A stretch of 64,000 nucleotides of DNA from assembly GCA_949287365.1 (NCBI GenBank), contig CASEGC010000015.1, forward strand, positions 93,030 to 157,029. The letters are read 5' to 3'. Position numbers and translations under genes: made by a program. The notes beneath the pieces were generated by a model, which saw only the letters and a program-made list of their open reading frames with translations, had not been told where the DNA came from and searched no databases. This document shows positions 34,486 to 43,687 of this stretch, one piece after another. This DNA comes from an uncultured Parabacteroides sp. (GTDB lineage Bacteria; Bacteroidota; Bacteroidia; Bacteroidales; Tannerellaceae). How positions within the stretch are numbered: the first letter of the stretch is position 1; each line of letters begins with the position of its first letter.

Positions 34486-34520
34486 GAAAGCCATCCCGTC
34501 CAAAAGGCAGGATGGCTTTT
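34486..34520 (+). terminator. rplS: Terminator of rplS
   Basis: AAAGCCATCC pairs with GGATGGCTTT, followed by TTT, 20 bp after the rplS stop. Confidence 0.85.
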
Positions 34521-34539
34521 TCGTATATATCCCACAAAA

Positions 34540-34630
34540 ATTCCCTTCGGAGGAAACTCAAGTTTCTCTTGAAGGGAATTTCGATTTCCTCCGAAGGAAA
34601 ACTTAGTTCCCTCCGAAGGAAATCCCACGT
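34540..34630. repeat. 22-bp tandem array, TCCTTCGGAGGA-like core (family 3)
   Basis: Four units of 22-23 bp, each with a palindrome of the form TTCCCTCCGAAGGAA. It fills the space between the rplS terminator and the end of the GH2 gene, the only array here that is not upstream of a start codon. Confidence 0.75.
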
Positions 34631-34633
34631 CTC

Positions 34634-37216
34634 TCAACGAATCGACAGCTCCACCAAGCCCGTTCGCAACCCATCGCTTTCGGCTTTCACGACAAATTTA
34701 CCTTTCGCTCCCTTTTGGGCTCGAACAATCACTAACGCCAACCCGTTGAACGCGCTCCTTACCGGACTCTGGAAAGACTCGAAAGAGGTTGCGTCTCCAT
34801 TATCCGTGGCGACAATCTCGCCCGGGCCCTCAACCGTAAACTTAATGACCGGATGGCTGCGCGGAACCAACCGTCCCGCCTCGTCCAGCACGCTGGCCGT
34901 CAGGAATATCAAATCCTTCCCATCGGCGGTGAGGGTATCGTGATTAGCCCGCAAGCCTATGGAGAAAGCCTCACCCGCGGTTTGAATCTCGCTTTCCGCC
35001 CATTTATTCCCGTCTTTATAAGCGATTACTTTCACCGTGCCCGGCTCGTATATCACATCGTTCCACATCAGCCTGAAGTCCTTGCCCGCCTCTTTAGACT
35101 TACGTCCTTGGCTTTTCCCGTTGACGAAAAGCTCCGCTTCCGTTCCCGAGGTATAAACATAAACCGGGACCTTCATACCGATTCTTTCCGGCCAATTCCA
35201 ATGCGGCATAATATGGGCCATCGGTTTATCCGGCCGCCAATACGATTGATAAAGATAATACCGGTCCTTCGGGAATCCCGCAAGGTCCACGATGCCGAAA
35301 TAACTACTGCGGGAAGGAGGATTCTGCCGACGAATCTCCTCCAACTTCTTGGCGAGCTCCGCCTTCTTCTCTGGGTCGTTACGGTAATTAAGCAGGTTTG
35401 TCTCGTCCGAGTTAAAAGGAGTGGGCTCGCCCAAATAATCAAAACCCGTCCACACGAACTCGCCCAACAAGTTCGGAAAACGGGTATGCACATAGAATTG
35501 GGCGTCAGGCGTACATTGCCAGCCGGACACCAGCAAATTCCGTCCATTATAATCGTATGAGGAGATTTGCCAATGCTCATGGTCGTCACGCTCCTCCTCG
35601 AAAAGATAAACGCCACGTGAGCTTACGGCGGAAACGGTCTCCGTTCCGATAGAGGGTTGATTCACATAACGAGGGTCTTTCTTCCAAATAGAGTCTTGCT
35701 CAAAGAAATAATTCAAACCCATGACATCAACCGCCATCGCCGCCCCGGACTCATAGCCTCCTACAGGGTCGTTATATCCCTCGGTGACAGCCCGGGTAGA
35801 GTCCTCTTGATGGGCAATGTCCGCCAAACGCCTCGTAAGCTCATAATCCCTCTGCTCAATCACCTCGTTGCCTATAGACCATAGGATAACCGACGGATGA
35901 TTCCTGTCTCTACGAATCATGGCCCGCAAATCCTTTTCATGCCATTCCTTGAATATCCGGTGAAAATCGTTTTCACGCTTTCCCTTCTCCCATGAATCGT
36001 ACAATTCGTCGCATACGAGAAAACCCATCTTATCGGCCAAATCCAAGAATTCTACCGCAGGCGGATTATGCGCGCAACGTAACGCGTTACAACCCATCTC
36101 TTGGAGGATAGTGAACTGACGCTTTAAAGCGCTTAAGTTGAACGCCGCGCCCAAAGCTCCTAAATCATGATGAAGACAAGTACCTTTTATATCTACGCGC
36201 CGCCCGTTGAGTAAAAATCCATCATGCGGGGTAAACGCGATAGAACGAACACCGAACGAGGTATAATAAATGTCTTTTTCCTCTCCATCGACCACGACTT
36301 TATTGACAGCGATGTATCGGTTAGGCGCGTCAATGTCCCAAAGCTTAGGATTCTCAAGCGTCCCCTTTATCAAGGCCTTATTACTCCCTTCTGGCATGAC
36401 CTCGATGTCAACCGCGTCGAAAGAGGAGACTTTTCCCCCTATCCGGTCCTGAACGTCCAATTCATAAATATCCGTCAAGACCTTTGCTTTCACCGTGTTA
36501 TCGGAATGGTTTTCCACCTCGACCGCAAGGTTTACCGTAGCGGATTCCTGAGAAACCTTTGGCGTGGTGATAAAAGTTCCCCAATGCGCCACGTGTACGG
36601 GCTCGGTCTTCACGAGCCAAACACTCCGATAGAGTCCTCCGCCGGAATACCAACGCGCGTCAAAACTCTCCGTGTCAAGCCTGACAGCCAATACATTCTC
36701 CTCCCCGAATCTAACATACGGCGTCAAATCGAGTCTGAAAGAATTATAGCCATAAGGCCAAGTCCCGACATATTGACCGTTCAACCACACCTTCGCGTAC
36801 GCCATCGCCCCGTCAAAATCAATGTATATGCGTTTATCCGCGTCCTCTTCGTCCAACCTGAAATGCTTTCTATACCATCCGATAGCCTTATATGGGAGTT
36901 TACCGGTCTCTCCGGCCAGCTCAATCCGGAAAGGCCCCTCTATCGCCCAATCATGGGGCAACGCGAGATGCCGCCAATCTGTATCCCCGAAATCCTTAGC
37001 CTCCACTCCTTCCGGTTCCTCTATACGAGTCCCATCAGGTTGAAAGCCATAACGTTTGAACAACCAGCCTTCGTTGAAAAGTTGAGTCGTGGCATTTCCC
37101 ATACGCTCAACACGTTTCTCTGAAGATAAATCATATCCACACGCTTGCAACACGACGCAAACGACCAACCACAAAAGACATCCTCTTCTCATCATACTAT
37201 TATAATTATACTTCAT
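34634..37216 (-). CDS. Glycoside hydrolase family 2 lipoprotein (beta-galactosidase-like)
   Basis: The 860-residue protein has a lipoprotein signal (LLWLVVCVVLQAC). It has the GH2 order: sugar-binding jelly roll (LALPHDWAIEGPF), Ig-like domain, TIM barrel with ALRCAHNPPAVEFLDLADKMG, the acid/base Glu in SIGNEVIEQ (about 449) and the nucleophile region GTETVSA (about 523). A DUF4982-like and Ig C-terminal part follows. The family cleaves terminal beta-galactosides, glucuronides or mannosides; specificity is not readable. It starts 1 bp after the stop of the beta-helix protein, so the two form one operon, probably degrading one glycan together. No SusC/SusD pair is in the window. Confidence 0.88.
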   Translation of the reverse strand: MKYNYNSMMRRGCLLWLVVCVVLQACGYDLSSEKRVERMGNATTQLFNEGWLFKRYGFQPDGTRIEEPEGVEAKDFGDTDWRHLALPHDWAIEGPFRIELAGETGKLPYKAIGWYRKHFRLDEEDADKRIYIDFDGAMAYAKVWLNGQYVGTWPYGYNSFRLDLTPYVRFGEENVLAVRLDTESFDARWYSGGGLYRSVWLVKTEPVHVAHWGTFITTPKVSQESATVNLAVEVENHSDNTVKAKVLTDIYELDVQDRIGGKVSSFDAVDIEVMPEGSNKALIKGTLENPKLWDIDAPNRYIAVNKVVVDGEEKDIYYTSFGVRSIAFTPHDGFLLNGRRVDIKGTCLHHDLGALGAAFNLSALKRQFTILQEMGCNALRCAHNPPAVEFLDLADKMGFLVCDELYDSWEKGKRENDFHRIFKEWHEKDLRAMIRRDRNHPSVILWSIGNEVIEQRDYELTRRLADIAHQEDSTRAVTEGYNDPVGGYESGAAMAVDVMGLNYFFEQDSIWKKDPRYVNQPSIGTETVSAVSSRGVYLFEEERDDHEHWQISSYDYNGRNLLVSGWQCTPDAQFYVHTRFPNLLGEFVWTGFDYLGEPTPFNSDETNLLNYRNDPEKKAELAKKLEEIRRQNPPSRSSYFGIVDLAGFPKDRYYLYQSYWRPDKPMAHIMPHWNWPERIGMKVPVYVYTSGTEAELFVNGKSQGRKSKEAGKDFRLMWNDVIYEPGTVKVIAYKDGNKWAESEIQTAGEAFSIGLRANHDTLTADGKDLIFLTASVLDEAGRLVPRSHPVIKFTVEGPGEIVATDNGDATSFESFQSPVRSAFNGLALVIVRAQKGAKGKFVVKAESDGLRTGLVELSIR

Positions 37217-37217
37217 T

Positions 37218-39578
37218 TTATCGGATTGATATCATAATCTCATGTTCTCTCTGATTCCGGAAAATGACAACTCGTGACAACCCTTTCCTTCCCGGTCGCT
37301 CCAACGCCTTCTTCATATCCTCCAAGTCATCAATTGAATCCTCGTCTATACGAAGTATGACATCATTGGGAGCCAAATAATCTTTCAAAGGGCTCTCTAA
37401 AGCGTCGACGGAAATCACATACACTCCCTGCTCGCTATCCATCCCCGTAGCGGAACGTTCGCCTAACGTATCCAAATTCTTCAAGACAACGCCTCTCCAG
37501 CGCATGGTCCGATAGTTCATGGCATCCGCCCCGGATTGAGGGACAGGCATCAAAGGAACCCGGGCTATACGTCTCAGACGGGGCGAGAGCACGCCAAAAT
37601 TATCCATGGAAAAATTGCGGAAACCGCCGTCCCGTACCGCCTCCGAATCGTCCGCCACATTGAACGCCCCCTGAGACGCGTCAGCGAATCGGATCGCCGC
37701 CACTATGGAACACGCATCGGTGCCCGCCTGACGAGCGGCCAAATAAGCCGCGCTATCCGTGAAGATATTATAATCCACCATCTCACCCCAACCATGGAGA
37801 TTCACCGGTTTATAGACACCCATCACGATATTGCGCGTGAAAATATCCCCGCTGTTCTCGAACCACAAATGCGGATGAAGCGTATTATTAACCAAGATAT
37901 TATTCTCTACGGTCCGGTAAAAACCCTCCCGCAACTTGATACCTCCATTCAAGCACAAGTTATCGTAAATCCGGTAATTGCTGGAACCATCGTCCAAATC
38001 GATATCCCAACCACGGTCACAACGTATCCTATTATGGCGGATAACGATAGGTTCGAGCGCATCCGCCAAAATCAACGCCGGACACTCGCGGACAATCCTC
38101 TCCATCTCGTTATAGTCCGGATGCCAAAAACGGTCGCGTCCCCATGAATTAATCGAACCATGATCACCCGTTTCCTTCACCGTATCAAAAAGGTCGTTAT
38201 GCTCGATGACATGCCCGCCCCACGTACCTTCGCTGATATTGATAGCCGCGCGCGGCGTATCGTAAATCGAGTTATGGCCTACGGTAATGTTCCGGCACAT
38301 GGAAAGTTCCACGCCCGTCACCTGTTTCTCGAACAAACCAATCTCACATATCAAGTTGTCCCAAGCCTCGCAATAAGCCGGGTGATCTTGATTCTTAAAT
38401 CCTTTCGTGCGGTCCATCGAGTCTAAAGGCACGAACGCCCCATATTGGAAGCTCGGTGAACGTACTCCTTCCGGGTCGCCCACGAAACAAATCGCGCTGG
38501 CTCCTATCCGCGTCAAGTAAGAGCCCGTTACGGATGAGAATCGATTATAGCCATCGAAAAACACCCCGTTACCTCCCACGTTATAAATTGCGCAATCCCG
38601 CAGACGGCATCGCTCCGTACCCTTGAAAAGGACGGCTCCACCCCGATAAATAGTCCAATCCGAACGTAGCAGAGGCTCATACCGTTCCATAAAAGTCCGT
38701 ACCGTTTGCGTCAGCTCAATCCCCTCGATCGTGATTTGTTTCACCGGCTCGGAAGCGGTTCCCCGCAACTCGATCAGATGTTTCAACTGAGGCGTCTCAA
38801 AGACCGCCATATCGATACGCTCATCAGGCAACGGAAAATAATACAGCCAAGCGTTCTCCTTGTCATAAAACCACTCACCGGGAGCGTCCAGCTCCTCGAA
38901 CACATTTTCGACCATCCGATTATCGGGATGTAAACCATCCGGACGATTGTTTTGCCAGCCACCTTCCAGCAGCAATTCGCCTTCCCGCGTTTTTCCCGTA
39001 ATACGGTAATGGAAATCCCCCCAATCGCTCCTATGCATCGCGTGCAAATATCCTCCTTCCGGATGTTTCCAACGTTTGACCCGCTCCGGGTCAGTAGCCA
39101 AGGCGGATGTACCATTGAAGCGTACGGCATTCGCGTCGTAATTCGGATAACGGGCCATTTGCCGGATTTGTCCATCGACCAGCAACATATCCATCACGGG
39201 ATTCCCGTCCACTTTCGCCCGCCAAATATTATCTTTATAACGTTTCCATTTCAAATCCATAGCGAGACCTCCCGACAACACCACCTTCTCACCCGGATAA
39301 GCCTTAATGGTAAGCGACCGTGAGTCATTGCCGTCGGAAGAGGTCAGAACCAAAGGCCTATCCATCCGGTATATTCCTTTCCGCACATAAATCGTCACGT
39401 CACCGGTTCTCCCCCTGGATCGCTCCACGGCCTCATAAAGCGAACGATAGGGACGCAGAGGACTTCCATCCCCTTCTCCTGTCGCTGAGCATGAGACATA
39501 ATAAACAGATTGCGCATAAATATCGGAGACAAACAAACTCGCCCAAAGAAAAATCAAAACACTTACAAACCTTGTCAT
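37218..39578 (-). CDS. Secreted right-handed beta-helix protein with C-terminal PDZ domain (GH141-like)
   Basis: The 786-residue protein has a signal peptide (LIFLWASLFVSDIYAQ). Next comes DGSPLRPYRSLYEAVERSRG, a typical start of pectate-lyase-like parallel beta-helix enzymes. The middle has many short repeats (RLRDCAIYNVGGNGVFFDG, NITVGHNSIYDTPRAAINIS) that form the coils. The last ~100 residues read as a PDZ domain (DYLAPNDVILRIDEDSIDDL). The order resembles family GH141 proteins of Bacteroidetes, some of which are fucosidases or xylanases; this is inference. ATG 39578 is used because the next upstream start is TTG. It is the first gene of a two-gene operon with the GH2 enzyme. Confidence 0.75.
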   Translation of the reverse strand: MTRFVSVLIFLWASLFVSDIYAQSVYYVSCSATGEGDGSPLRPYRSLYEAVERSRGRTGDVTIYVRKGIYRMDRPLVLTSSDGNDSRSLTIKAYPGEKVVLSGGLAMDLKWKRYKDNIWRAKVDGNPVMDMLLVDGQIRQMARYPNYDANAVRFNGTSALATDPERVKRWKHPEGGYLHAMHRSDWGDFHYRITGKTREGELLLEGGWQNNRPDGLHPDNRMVENVFEELDAPGEWFYDKENAWLYYFPLPDERIDMAVFETPQLKHLIELRGTASEPVKQITIEGIELTQTVRTFMERYEPLLRSDWTIYRGGAVLFKGTERCRLRDCAIYNVGGNGVFFDGYNRFSSVTGSYLTRIGASAICFVGDPEGVRSPSFQYGAFVPLDSMDRTKGFKNQDHPAYCEAWDNLICEIGLFEKQVTGVELSMCRNITVGHNSIYDTPRAAINISEGTWGGHVIEHNDLFDTVKETGDHGSINSWGRDRFWHPDYNEMERIVRECPALILADALEPIVIRHNRIRCDRGWDIDLDDGSSNYRIYDNLCLNGGIKLREGFYRTVENNILVNNTLHPHLWFENSGDIFTRNIVMGVYKPVNLHGWGEMVDYNIFTDSAAYLAARQAGTDACSIVAAIRFADASQGAFNVADDSEAVRDGGFRNFSMDNFGVLSPRLRRIARVPLMPVPQSGADAMNYRTMRWRGVVLKNLDTLGERSATGMDSEQGVYVISVDALESPLKDYLAPNDVILRIDEDSIDDLEDMKKALERPGRKGLSRVVIFRNQREHEIMISIR

Positions 39579-39610
39579 ATACAAATTCCCAAATTCATTC
39601 TATCCAGTAA

Positions 39611-39640
39611 CAAAAATACGAAAAATTCACTCTAAACGAA
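39611..39640 (-). promoter_or_regulatory. Promoter of beta-helix/GH2 operon
   Basis: On the minus strand TTCG, 18 bases, TATTTTTG (exact TAnnTTTG), 33 bp before the ATG. The 22-bp array starts 22 bp further upstream. Confidence 0.5.
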
Positions 39641-39661
39641 TAAAACATATCCACTCAAAAA

Positions 39662-39726
39662 ACATGCACGTGTCCTTCCGGAAAGATGTACATGTTTTTC
39701 CAAAAGGACGTACGTGTTTTTGAGGT
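39662..39726 (+). repeat. 22-bp tandem array, ACGTGTTT core (family 2, copy 2)
   Basis: Three 22-bp units containing GCACGTGTCC, GTACATGTTT and GTACGTGTTT, spaced as in 33918-33984. It lies directly upstream of the beta-helix gene promoter. Confidence 0.75.
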
Positions 39727-39829
39727 CCTGACACGACAAATAAATGCCAAAAAGCAGATCACCCACGACAAGGCTTTCATCTATAAATCCAGTGGATTCG
39801 ACGAGAAAAACAAGGCGTATACCTATTAA
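39724..39829 (+). other. Possible 3' remnant of a lost gene
   Basis: A frame without a start codon reads EVLTRQINAKKQITHDKAF and then KSSGFDEKNKAYTY before TAA. The residue mix is protein-like, not repeat-like. It begins at the edge of the array. No family was recognised. Confidence 0.25.
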
Positions 39830-40146
39830 CTTTGCGAGTCTAACCAAATATATGTTCCTTTACGGTAGAAAATAAGAGTATTAGTCTTATGAGAAAAGCT
39901 CAGATGGGGAATGCGTGGAAATACAGAATTATGATGAATGTAAAGAAGTTGATTTACCAAACCCACAACTTCCCCATTCATGATACATAAAGCAAAAATA
40001 GGAAAACGAACGAATCGGGGACAAAGATTTCCCGAAGTCAAAGAAAGAAAGGCAACATTCACTCTCTTATTTAGGGCAATAGACTTAATTAGAAGTCATT
40101 AAAGGTAGGTCGGCTAGAGATTAGTAGACCTACTTATTTTTTTAAG
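39827..40146 (+). ncRNA. Candidate orphan transcript
   Basis: An exact -7 box TAACTTTG (39827-39834) is followed, without a convincing gene, by a terminator at 40104-40146. The predicted RNA is about 300 nt. The longest ATG frame inside encodes only 33 residues (39889-39990, starting MRKAQMGNAWKY). The region could therefore be a regulatory RNA, a small-protein mRNA or a decayed gene. It does not show tmRNA, RNase P or SRP RNA signatures that I can recognise. It fills most of the 670-bp gap before rplQ. Confidence 0.4.
40104..40146 (+). terminator. Terminator of candidate transcript
   Basis: GTAGGTC pairs with GACCTAC, with AG/CT extension, followed by TTATTTTTTT on the plus strand. The nearest plus-strand gene upstream is rplS, 5.6 kb away, so it must serve something nearer. 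Confidence 0.7.
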
Positions 40147-40201
40147 AGTCTCCTTCTTTCTCAATACCCACAAAACCAGATTCATTCCTCAATAAAACAA
40201 A

Positions 40202-40232
40202 AAAAGCGACTCGAAAAAACGAATCGCTCTTT
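40202..40232 (-). terminator. Terminator of ribosomal superoperon
   Basis: AGCGATTCG / CGAGTCGCT stem (one G-T pair) with a T6 loop, then seven T on the minus strand, 20 bp after the rplQ stop. Confidence 0.8.
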
Positions 40233-40250
40233 ACACTTAAAGAAATCAAA

Positions 40251-40769
40251 TTATTCAGCGGATTTCTCCTCTTTAGCCACTTCCTCTGTAGCCTTCACTT
40301 CCTCAACCACATTCGAATCAGCCTCGGCCGGAGCGGAGACAGCGTTTGTTTTTTTACGAGAACGTCTAGTCTTAGAAGTCTTCTTGGCTGCCGTGTCTTT
40401 CATCATGTTCTCATTATAATCGACCAATTCAATGAAACACATAGCGGCATTATCACCCAAACGATTACCAGTTTTGATAATTCGCGTATATCCGCCCGGA
40501 CGATCGCCAATCTTTTGTGAGATCTCCTTAAACAATTCTGTCACGGCATATTTATTCCGTAAATAACTGAACACGACACGCCGAGAATGAGTCGTATCAT
40601 CCTTTGACTTCGTGATAAGAGGCTCAACATATTTGCGCAACTCTTTCGCTTTCGCGGTCGTGGTGAAAACTCGCTTATGCTTAATCAATGAACAAGCCAT
40701 ATTCGAAAGCATGGCTTTACGGTGAGTGTTGGTACGACCTAAATGATTAAATTTTTTATTATGTCTCAT
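40251..40769 (-). CDS. rplQ: 50S ribosomal protein L17
   Basis: The 172-residue protein has the bL17 core ([20 protein letters not shown], then [20 protein letters not shown] and [15 protein letters not shown]) in residues 1-120. A Lys/Ala/Glu-rich tail of about 50 residues ending [11 protein letters not shown] follows, as seen in other Bacteroidetes L17. It is the last gene of the superoperon, 4 bp after rpoA. Confidence 0.97.
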   Translation of the reverse strand: MRHNKKFNHLGRTNTHRKAMLSNMACSLIKHKRVFTTTAKAKELRKYVEPLITKSKDDTTHSRRVVFSYLRNKYAVTELFKEISQKIGDRPGGYTRIIKTGNRLGDNAAMCFIELVDYNENMMKDTAAKKTSKTRRSRKKTNAVSAPAEADSNVVEEVKATEEVAKEEKSAE

Positions 40770-40773
40770 CGTT

Positions 40774-41766
40774 TTACTCTTTATCTAATTTATACTTCGT
40801 GATATCCATACCGAATGACAAGTTCAAGCTTTCGAGCAGTTCGTCAAGTTCCGTAAGCGATTTCTTACCGAAATTCCTGAATTTCAACAAATCATTCTTA
40901 TTGAACTTAACCAGTTCACCCAAAGTCTCGACATCCGCGGCCTTCAAGCAATTCAACGCTCGAACGGAAAGATCCATATCTGCCAATTTACTCTTAAGCA
41001 ACTGACGCATATGAAGCACCTCTTCATCAAATTCTTCATTGCCCTCCGTATCCGCGGTCTCGATTGCGATCTTCTCATCCGAGAACAACATGAAATGATG
41101 AATCAAGATTTTTGCCGCCTCTTTCAATGCATCTTTCGGATGAATAGAACCATCAGTAGCTATCTCAAGAATCAACTTCTCGTAGTCCGTCTTTTGTTCA
41201 ACACGAAAGTTCTCAATCGAATATTTAACGTTACGTATCGGCGTATATATTGAATCGATAGCGATCACATGCACATCCGCATTGGGATCCCTATTTTCAT
41301 CCGCCGGCACATAACCGCGCCCTTTATTGATCGTCAATTCGATCTGAAAACTAGCGGTCGGATCCAAACGGCAAATAACCAAATCCGGATTCAATACCTC
41401 AAATCCTGTCAGTTGCTTACCAATATCACCGGCTTTGAACACTTCCGAACCCGAAACAGCAATACTTACTTTCTCATTCTCAATATCATCGACTATATGC
41501 TTGAAACGAACTTGTTTCAAGTTCAAGATAATGTTCGTTACATCTTCGATAACGCCAGGAATCGTTCCAAACTCATGATCAATCCCATCAATCTTAATAG
41601 ATGTAATAGCAAAACCTTCCAGCGATGACAAAAGAATACGACGTAAAGCATTACCTATCGTAATACCATAGCCAGGTTCCAACGGACGAAATTCAAATTT
41701 TCCGAAAAAATTGTCCGCTTCCAACATCAATACTTTATCGGGTTTTTGAAATGCTAATATCGCCAT
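40774..41766 (-). CDS. rpoA: RNA polymerase alpha subunit
   Basis: The 330-residue protein has the N-terminal dimerisation domain ([36 protein letters not shown]) and the C-terminal domain ([20 protein letters not shown] variant, [17 protein letters not shown]) that contacts activators and UP elements. The ATG at 41766 (MAILAFQKP) is chosen; the frame extends only to a TTG upstream. It lies between rpsD and rplQ in the alpha part of the operon. Confidence 0.98.
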   Translation of the reverse strand: MAILAFQKPDKVLMLEADNFFGKFEFRPLEPGYGITIGNALRRILLSSLEGFAITSIKIDGIDHEFGTIPGVIEDVTNIILNLKQVRFKHIVDDIENEKVSIAVSGSEVFKAGDIGKQLTGFEVLNPDLVICRLDPTASFQIELTINKGRGYVPADENRDPNADVHVIAIDSIYTPIRNVKYSIENFRVEQKTDYEKLILEIATDGSIHPKDALKEAAKILIHHFMLFSDEKIAIETADTEGNEEFDEEVLHMRQLLKSKLADMDLSVRALNCLKAADVETLGELVKFNKNDLLKFRNFGKKSLTELDELLESLNLSFGMDITKYKLDKE

Positions 41767-41778
41767 GGAAATCAATTA

Positions 41779-42384
41779 TTATTTAGAATACAATTCTACG
41801 ATCAACTGTTCTTTAATGTTTTCAGGGATATCAGCCCTCTCTGGTTGATGTAACAATTTACCACTCATAGAAGGTTGATCCCATTCCAACCAAGGATATT
41901 TACTGTGGTTAAATCCAGATAACGCATCAGCAATAACCTCTAATGATTTAGATTTTTCACGAACACCAACAATCTGACCCGACTTTACAGAATAGGACGG
42001 AATATTTACGACATTCCCATCCACTGTCACATGACGATGAGAAACCAATTGCCGAGCGGCCGCTCTTGTCGGAGCGATTCCTAAGCGATAAACCACATTA
42101 TCGAGGCGGCTTTCCAATAATTGAAGAAGTACCACACCTGTAATACCTTTAGAACGTGAAGCCTTCTCAAACAGATTCCTAAACTGTTTCTCTAATACAC
42201 CATAAGTATATTTAGCCTTTTGCTTCTCACGAAGCTGAATTCCATACTCCGAAGTCTTTCTTTTCCTAGAGTTACCATGTTGTCCAGGAGGATAATTCTT
42301 TTTAGAAAGAACTTTATCCGCCCCGAATATTGCCTCTCCAAACTTACGAGCAATTCTTGTTTTTGGTCCAGTATATCTTGCCAT
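41779..42384 (-). CDS. rpsD: 30S ribosomal protein S4
   Basis: The 201-residue protein has [20 protein letters not shown] at the start and the S4 RNA-binding domain with [20 protein letters not shown] and [20 protein letters not shown]. It lacks zinc-binding cysteines (a C-minus form). S4 nucleates 30S assembly and often autoregulates its operon. Confidence 0.98.
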   Translation of the reverse strand: MARYTGPKTRIARKFGEAIFGADKVLSKKNYPPGQHGNSRKRKTSEYGIQLREKQKAKYTYGVLEKQFRNLFEKASRSKGITGVVLLQLLESRLDNVVYRLGIAPTRAAARQLVSHRHVTVDGNVVNIPSYSVKSGQIVGVREKSKSLEVIADALSGFNHSKYPWLEWDQPSMSGKLLHQPERADIPENIKEQLIVELYSK

Positions 42385-42495
42385 TTTTCTATCTTTTTTC
42401 TGAATTCAGAATCATGCAGCCGCGATTACAGAGAGGATAAGGTCAATATGCAATCTATTCACAATTCTCAAATTCAATTATTTTGAAATTATTAA

Positions 42496-42885
42496 TTATA
42501 CTCTTCTCTTTTTCGGGGGACGACATCCGTTATGCGGAAGCGGGGTAACATCTACAATCTCCGTGACCTCAATACCTGCGCCATGAATAGTTCGAATAGC
42601 GGACTCACGACCATTTCCCGGCCCCTTAACAAAAACCTTGACTTTTCTCAACCCAAGATCATAAGCCACTTTCGCACAATCTTGAGCTGCCATCTGAGCC
42701 GCATAAGGAGTATTCTTTTTAGAACTCCTAAAGCCCATCTTTCCCGCAGACGACCAACTGATCACCTGCCCCTCACTATTCGCCAAAGAGACGATAATGT
42801 TATTAAAAGAAGAATGAATATGCGCTTGACCGTAAGCGTCAACTTTTACATTTCTCTTCTTCGCTGCGACTGTTTTTTTTGCCAT
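42496..42885 (-). CDS. rpsK: 30S ribosomal protein S11
   Basis: The 129-residue protein matches uS11 throughout: [39 protein letters not shown] and the C-terminal [16 protein letters not shown]. It forms the platform of the small subunit. It follows rpsM by 12 bp; a 111-bp gap separates it from rpsD, in which I see nothing notable. Confidence 0.98.
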   Translation of the reverse strand: MAKKTVAAKKRNVKVDAYGQAHIHSSFNNIIVSLANSEGQVISWSSAGKMGFRSSKKNTPYAAQMAAQDCAKVAYDLGLRKVKVFVKGPGNGRESAIRTIHGAGIEVTEIVDVTPLPHNGCRPPKKRRV

Positions 42886-42897
42886 ATTTACCTCTTA

Positions 42898-43278
42898 TTA
42901 TTTAGTAGCTTTCTTCTTATTAGCGACTGTTTTCTTCTTACCCTTACGAGTACGAGCATTATTCTTCGTGCTTTGCCCTCTTAAAGGCAATCCCAAACGA
43001 TGACGGATACCCCTATAACAACCTATATCCATCAAACGCTTGATATTCAACTGAACCTCAGAACGAAGGTCACCTTCAACCTTATATTCCGCACCTATGA
43101 CTTCACGAACCTTTGCGGCTTGGTCATCAGTCCAATCCTTGACCTTGATATCAAGATCTATCCCTGCCTTATTCAATATAGATTTCGCCGCACTACGACC
43201 AATACCATAAATATAGGTCAAAGCGATCTCACCTCTTTTATTCTGTGGCAAATCTACACCAACTATTCTTATAGCCAT
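42898..43278 (-). CDS. rpsM: 30S ribosomal protein S13
   Basis: The 126-residue protein matches uS13: [40 protein letters not shown], and [20 protein letters not shown] with a Lys-rich C-terminus. It contacts tRNA and L5 in the 30S head. Confidence 0.98.
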   Translation of the reverse strand: MAIRIVGVDLPQNKRGEIALTYIYGIGRSAAKSILNKAGIDLDIKVKDWTDDQAAKVREVIGAEYKVEGDLRSEVQLNIKRLMDIGCYRGIRHRLGLPLRGQSTKNNARTRKGKKKTVANKKKATK

Positions 43279-43313
43279 ATTTCTTACTTGAATTATTTTA
43301 CAAAAATAATAAA

Positions 43314-43430
43314 TTATCCCTGACGCTGTTTATACTTAGGGTTTTTCTTATTAATCACATATAAACGCCCTTTTCTTCTAACAATCTTACATTCAGGCGT
43401 ACGCTTTTTTAAAGATGCTCTTACTTTCAT
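43314..43430 (-). CDS. rpmJ: 50S ribosomal protein L36
   Basis: A 38-residue basic protein, [20 protein letters not shown] then [18 protein letters not shown], the bL36 length and pattern. Only one of the zinc-ribbon ligands (the Cys in TPECKIV) remains, so this is the zinc-free form. The frame extends upstream to 43499, but that part overlaps infA and is not coding. Confidence 0.95.
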   Translation of the reverse strand: MKVRASLKKRTPECKIVRRKGRLYVINKKNPKYKQRQG

Positions 43431-43443
43431 ATCATGTCTAATT

Positions 43444-43662
43444 TTATTTGTATCTAAAAGCGATTCTACCTTTCGATAGATCATACGGAGACATTTCAAC
43501 TTTCACTTTATCGCCTGGAAGAATTTTGATATAATGCATACGCATCTTCCCGGAAATATGAGCGGTAATCTCATGTCCATTTTCCAATTCCACCCGAAAC
43601 ATCGCATTCGACAATGCTTCGACTATTACACCATCTTTTTCTATTGCTGCTTGCTTAGCCAT
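43444..43662 (-). CDS. infA: Translation initiation factor IF-1
   Basis: The 72-residue S1/OB-fold protein [20 protein letters not shown] ... [20 protein letters not shown] ... [16 protein letters not shown] matches IF-1 fully. It binds the A site during initiation. The position between map and rpmJ is the usual one in Bacteroidetes. Confidence 0.98.
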   Translation of the reverse strand: MAKQAAIEKDGVIVEALSNAMFRVELENGHEITAHISGKMRMHYIKILPGDKVKVEMSPYDLSKGRIAFRYK

Positions 43663-43687
43663 ATTAAAAATTAATTGCGTTTTTCTC

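Noticed and set aside
39780-40146. tmRNA or other housekeeping RNA (suggested by TGGATTCGAC at 39792)
   Set aside because: The short resemblance is inside a protein-like fragment and upstream of the promoter. No tag frame, tRNA-like end or RNase P/SRP consensus was found.
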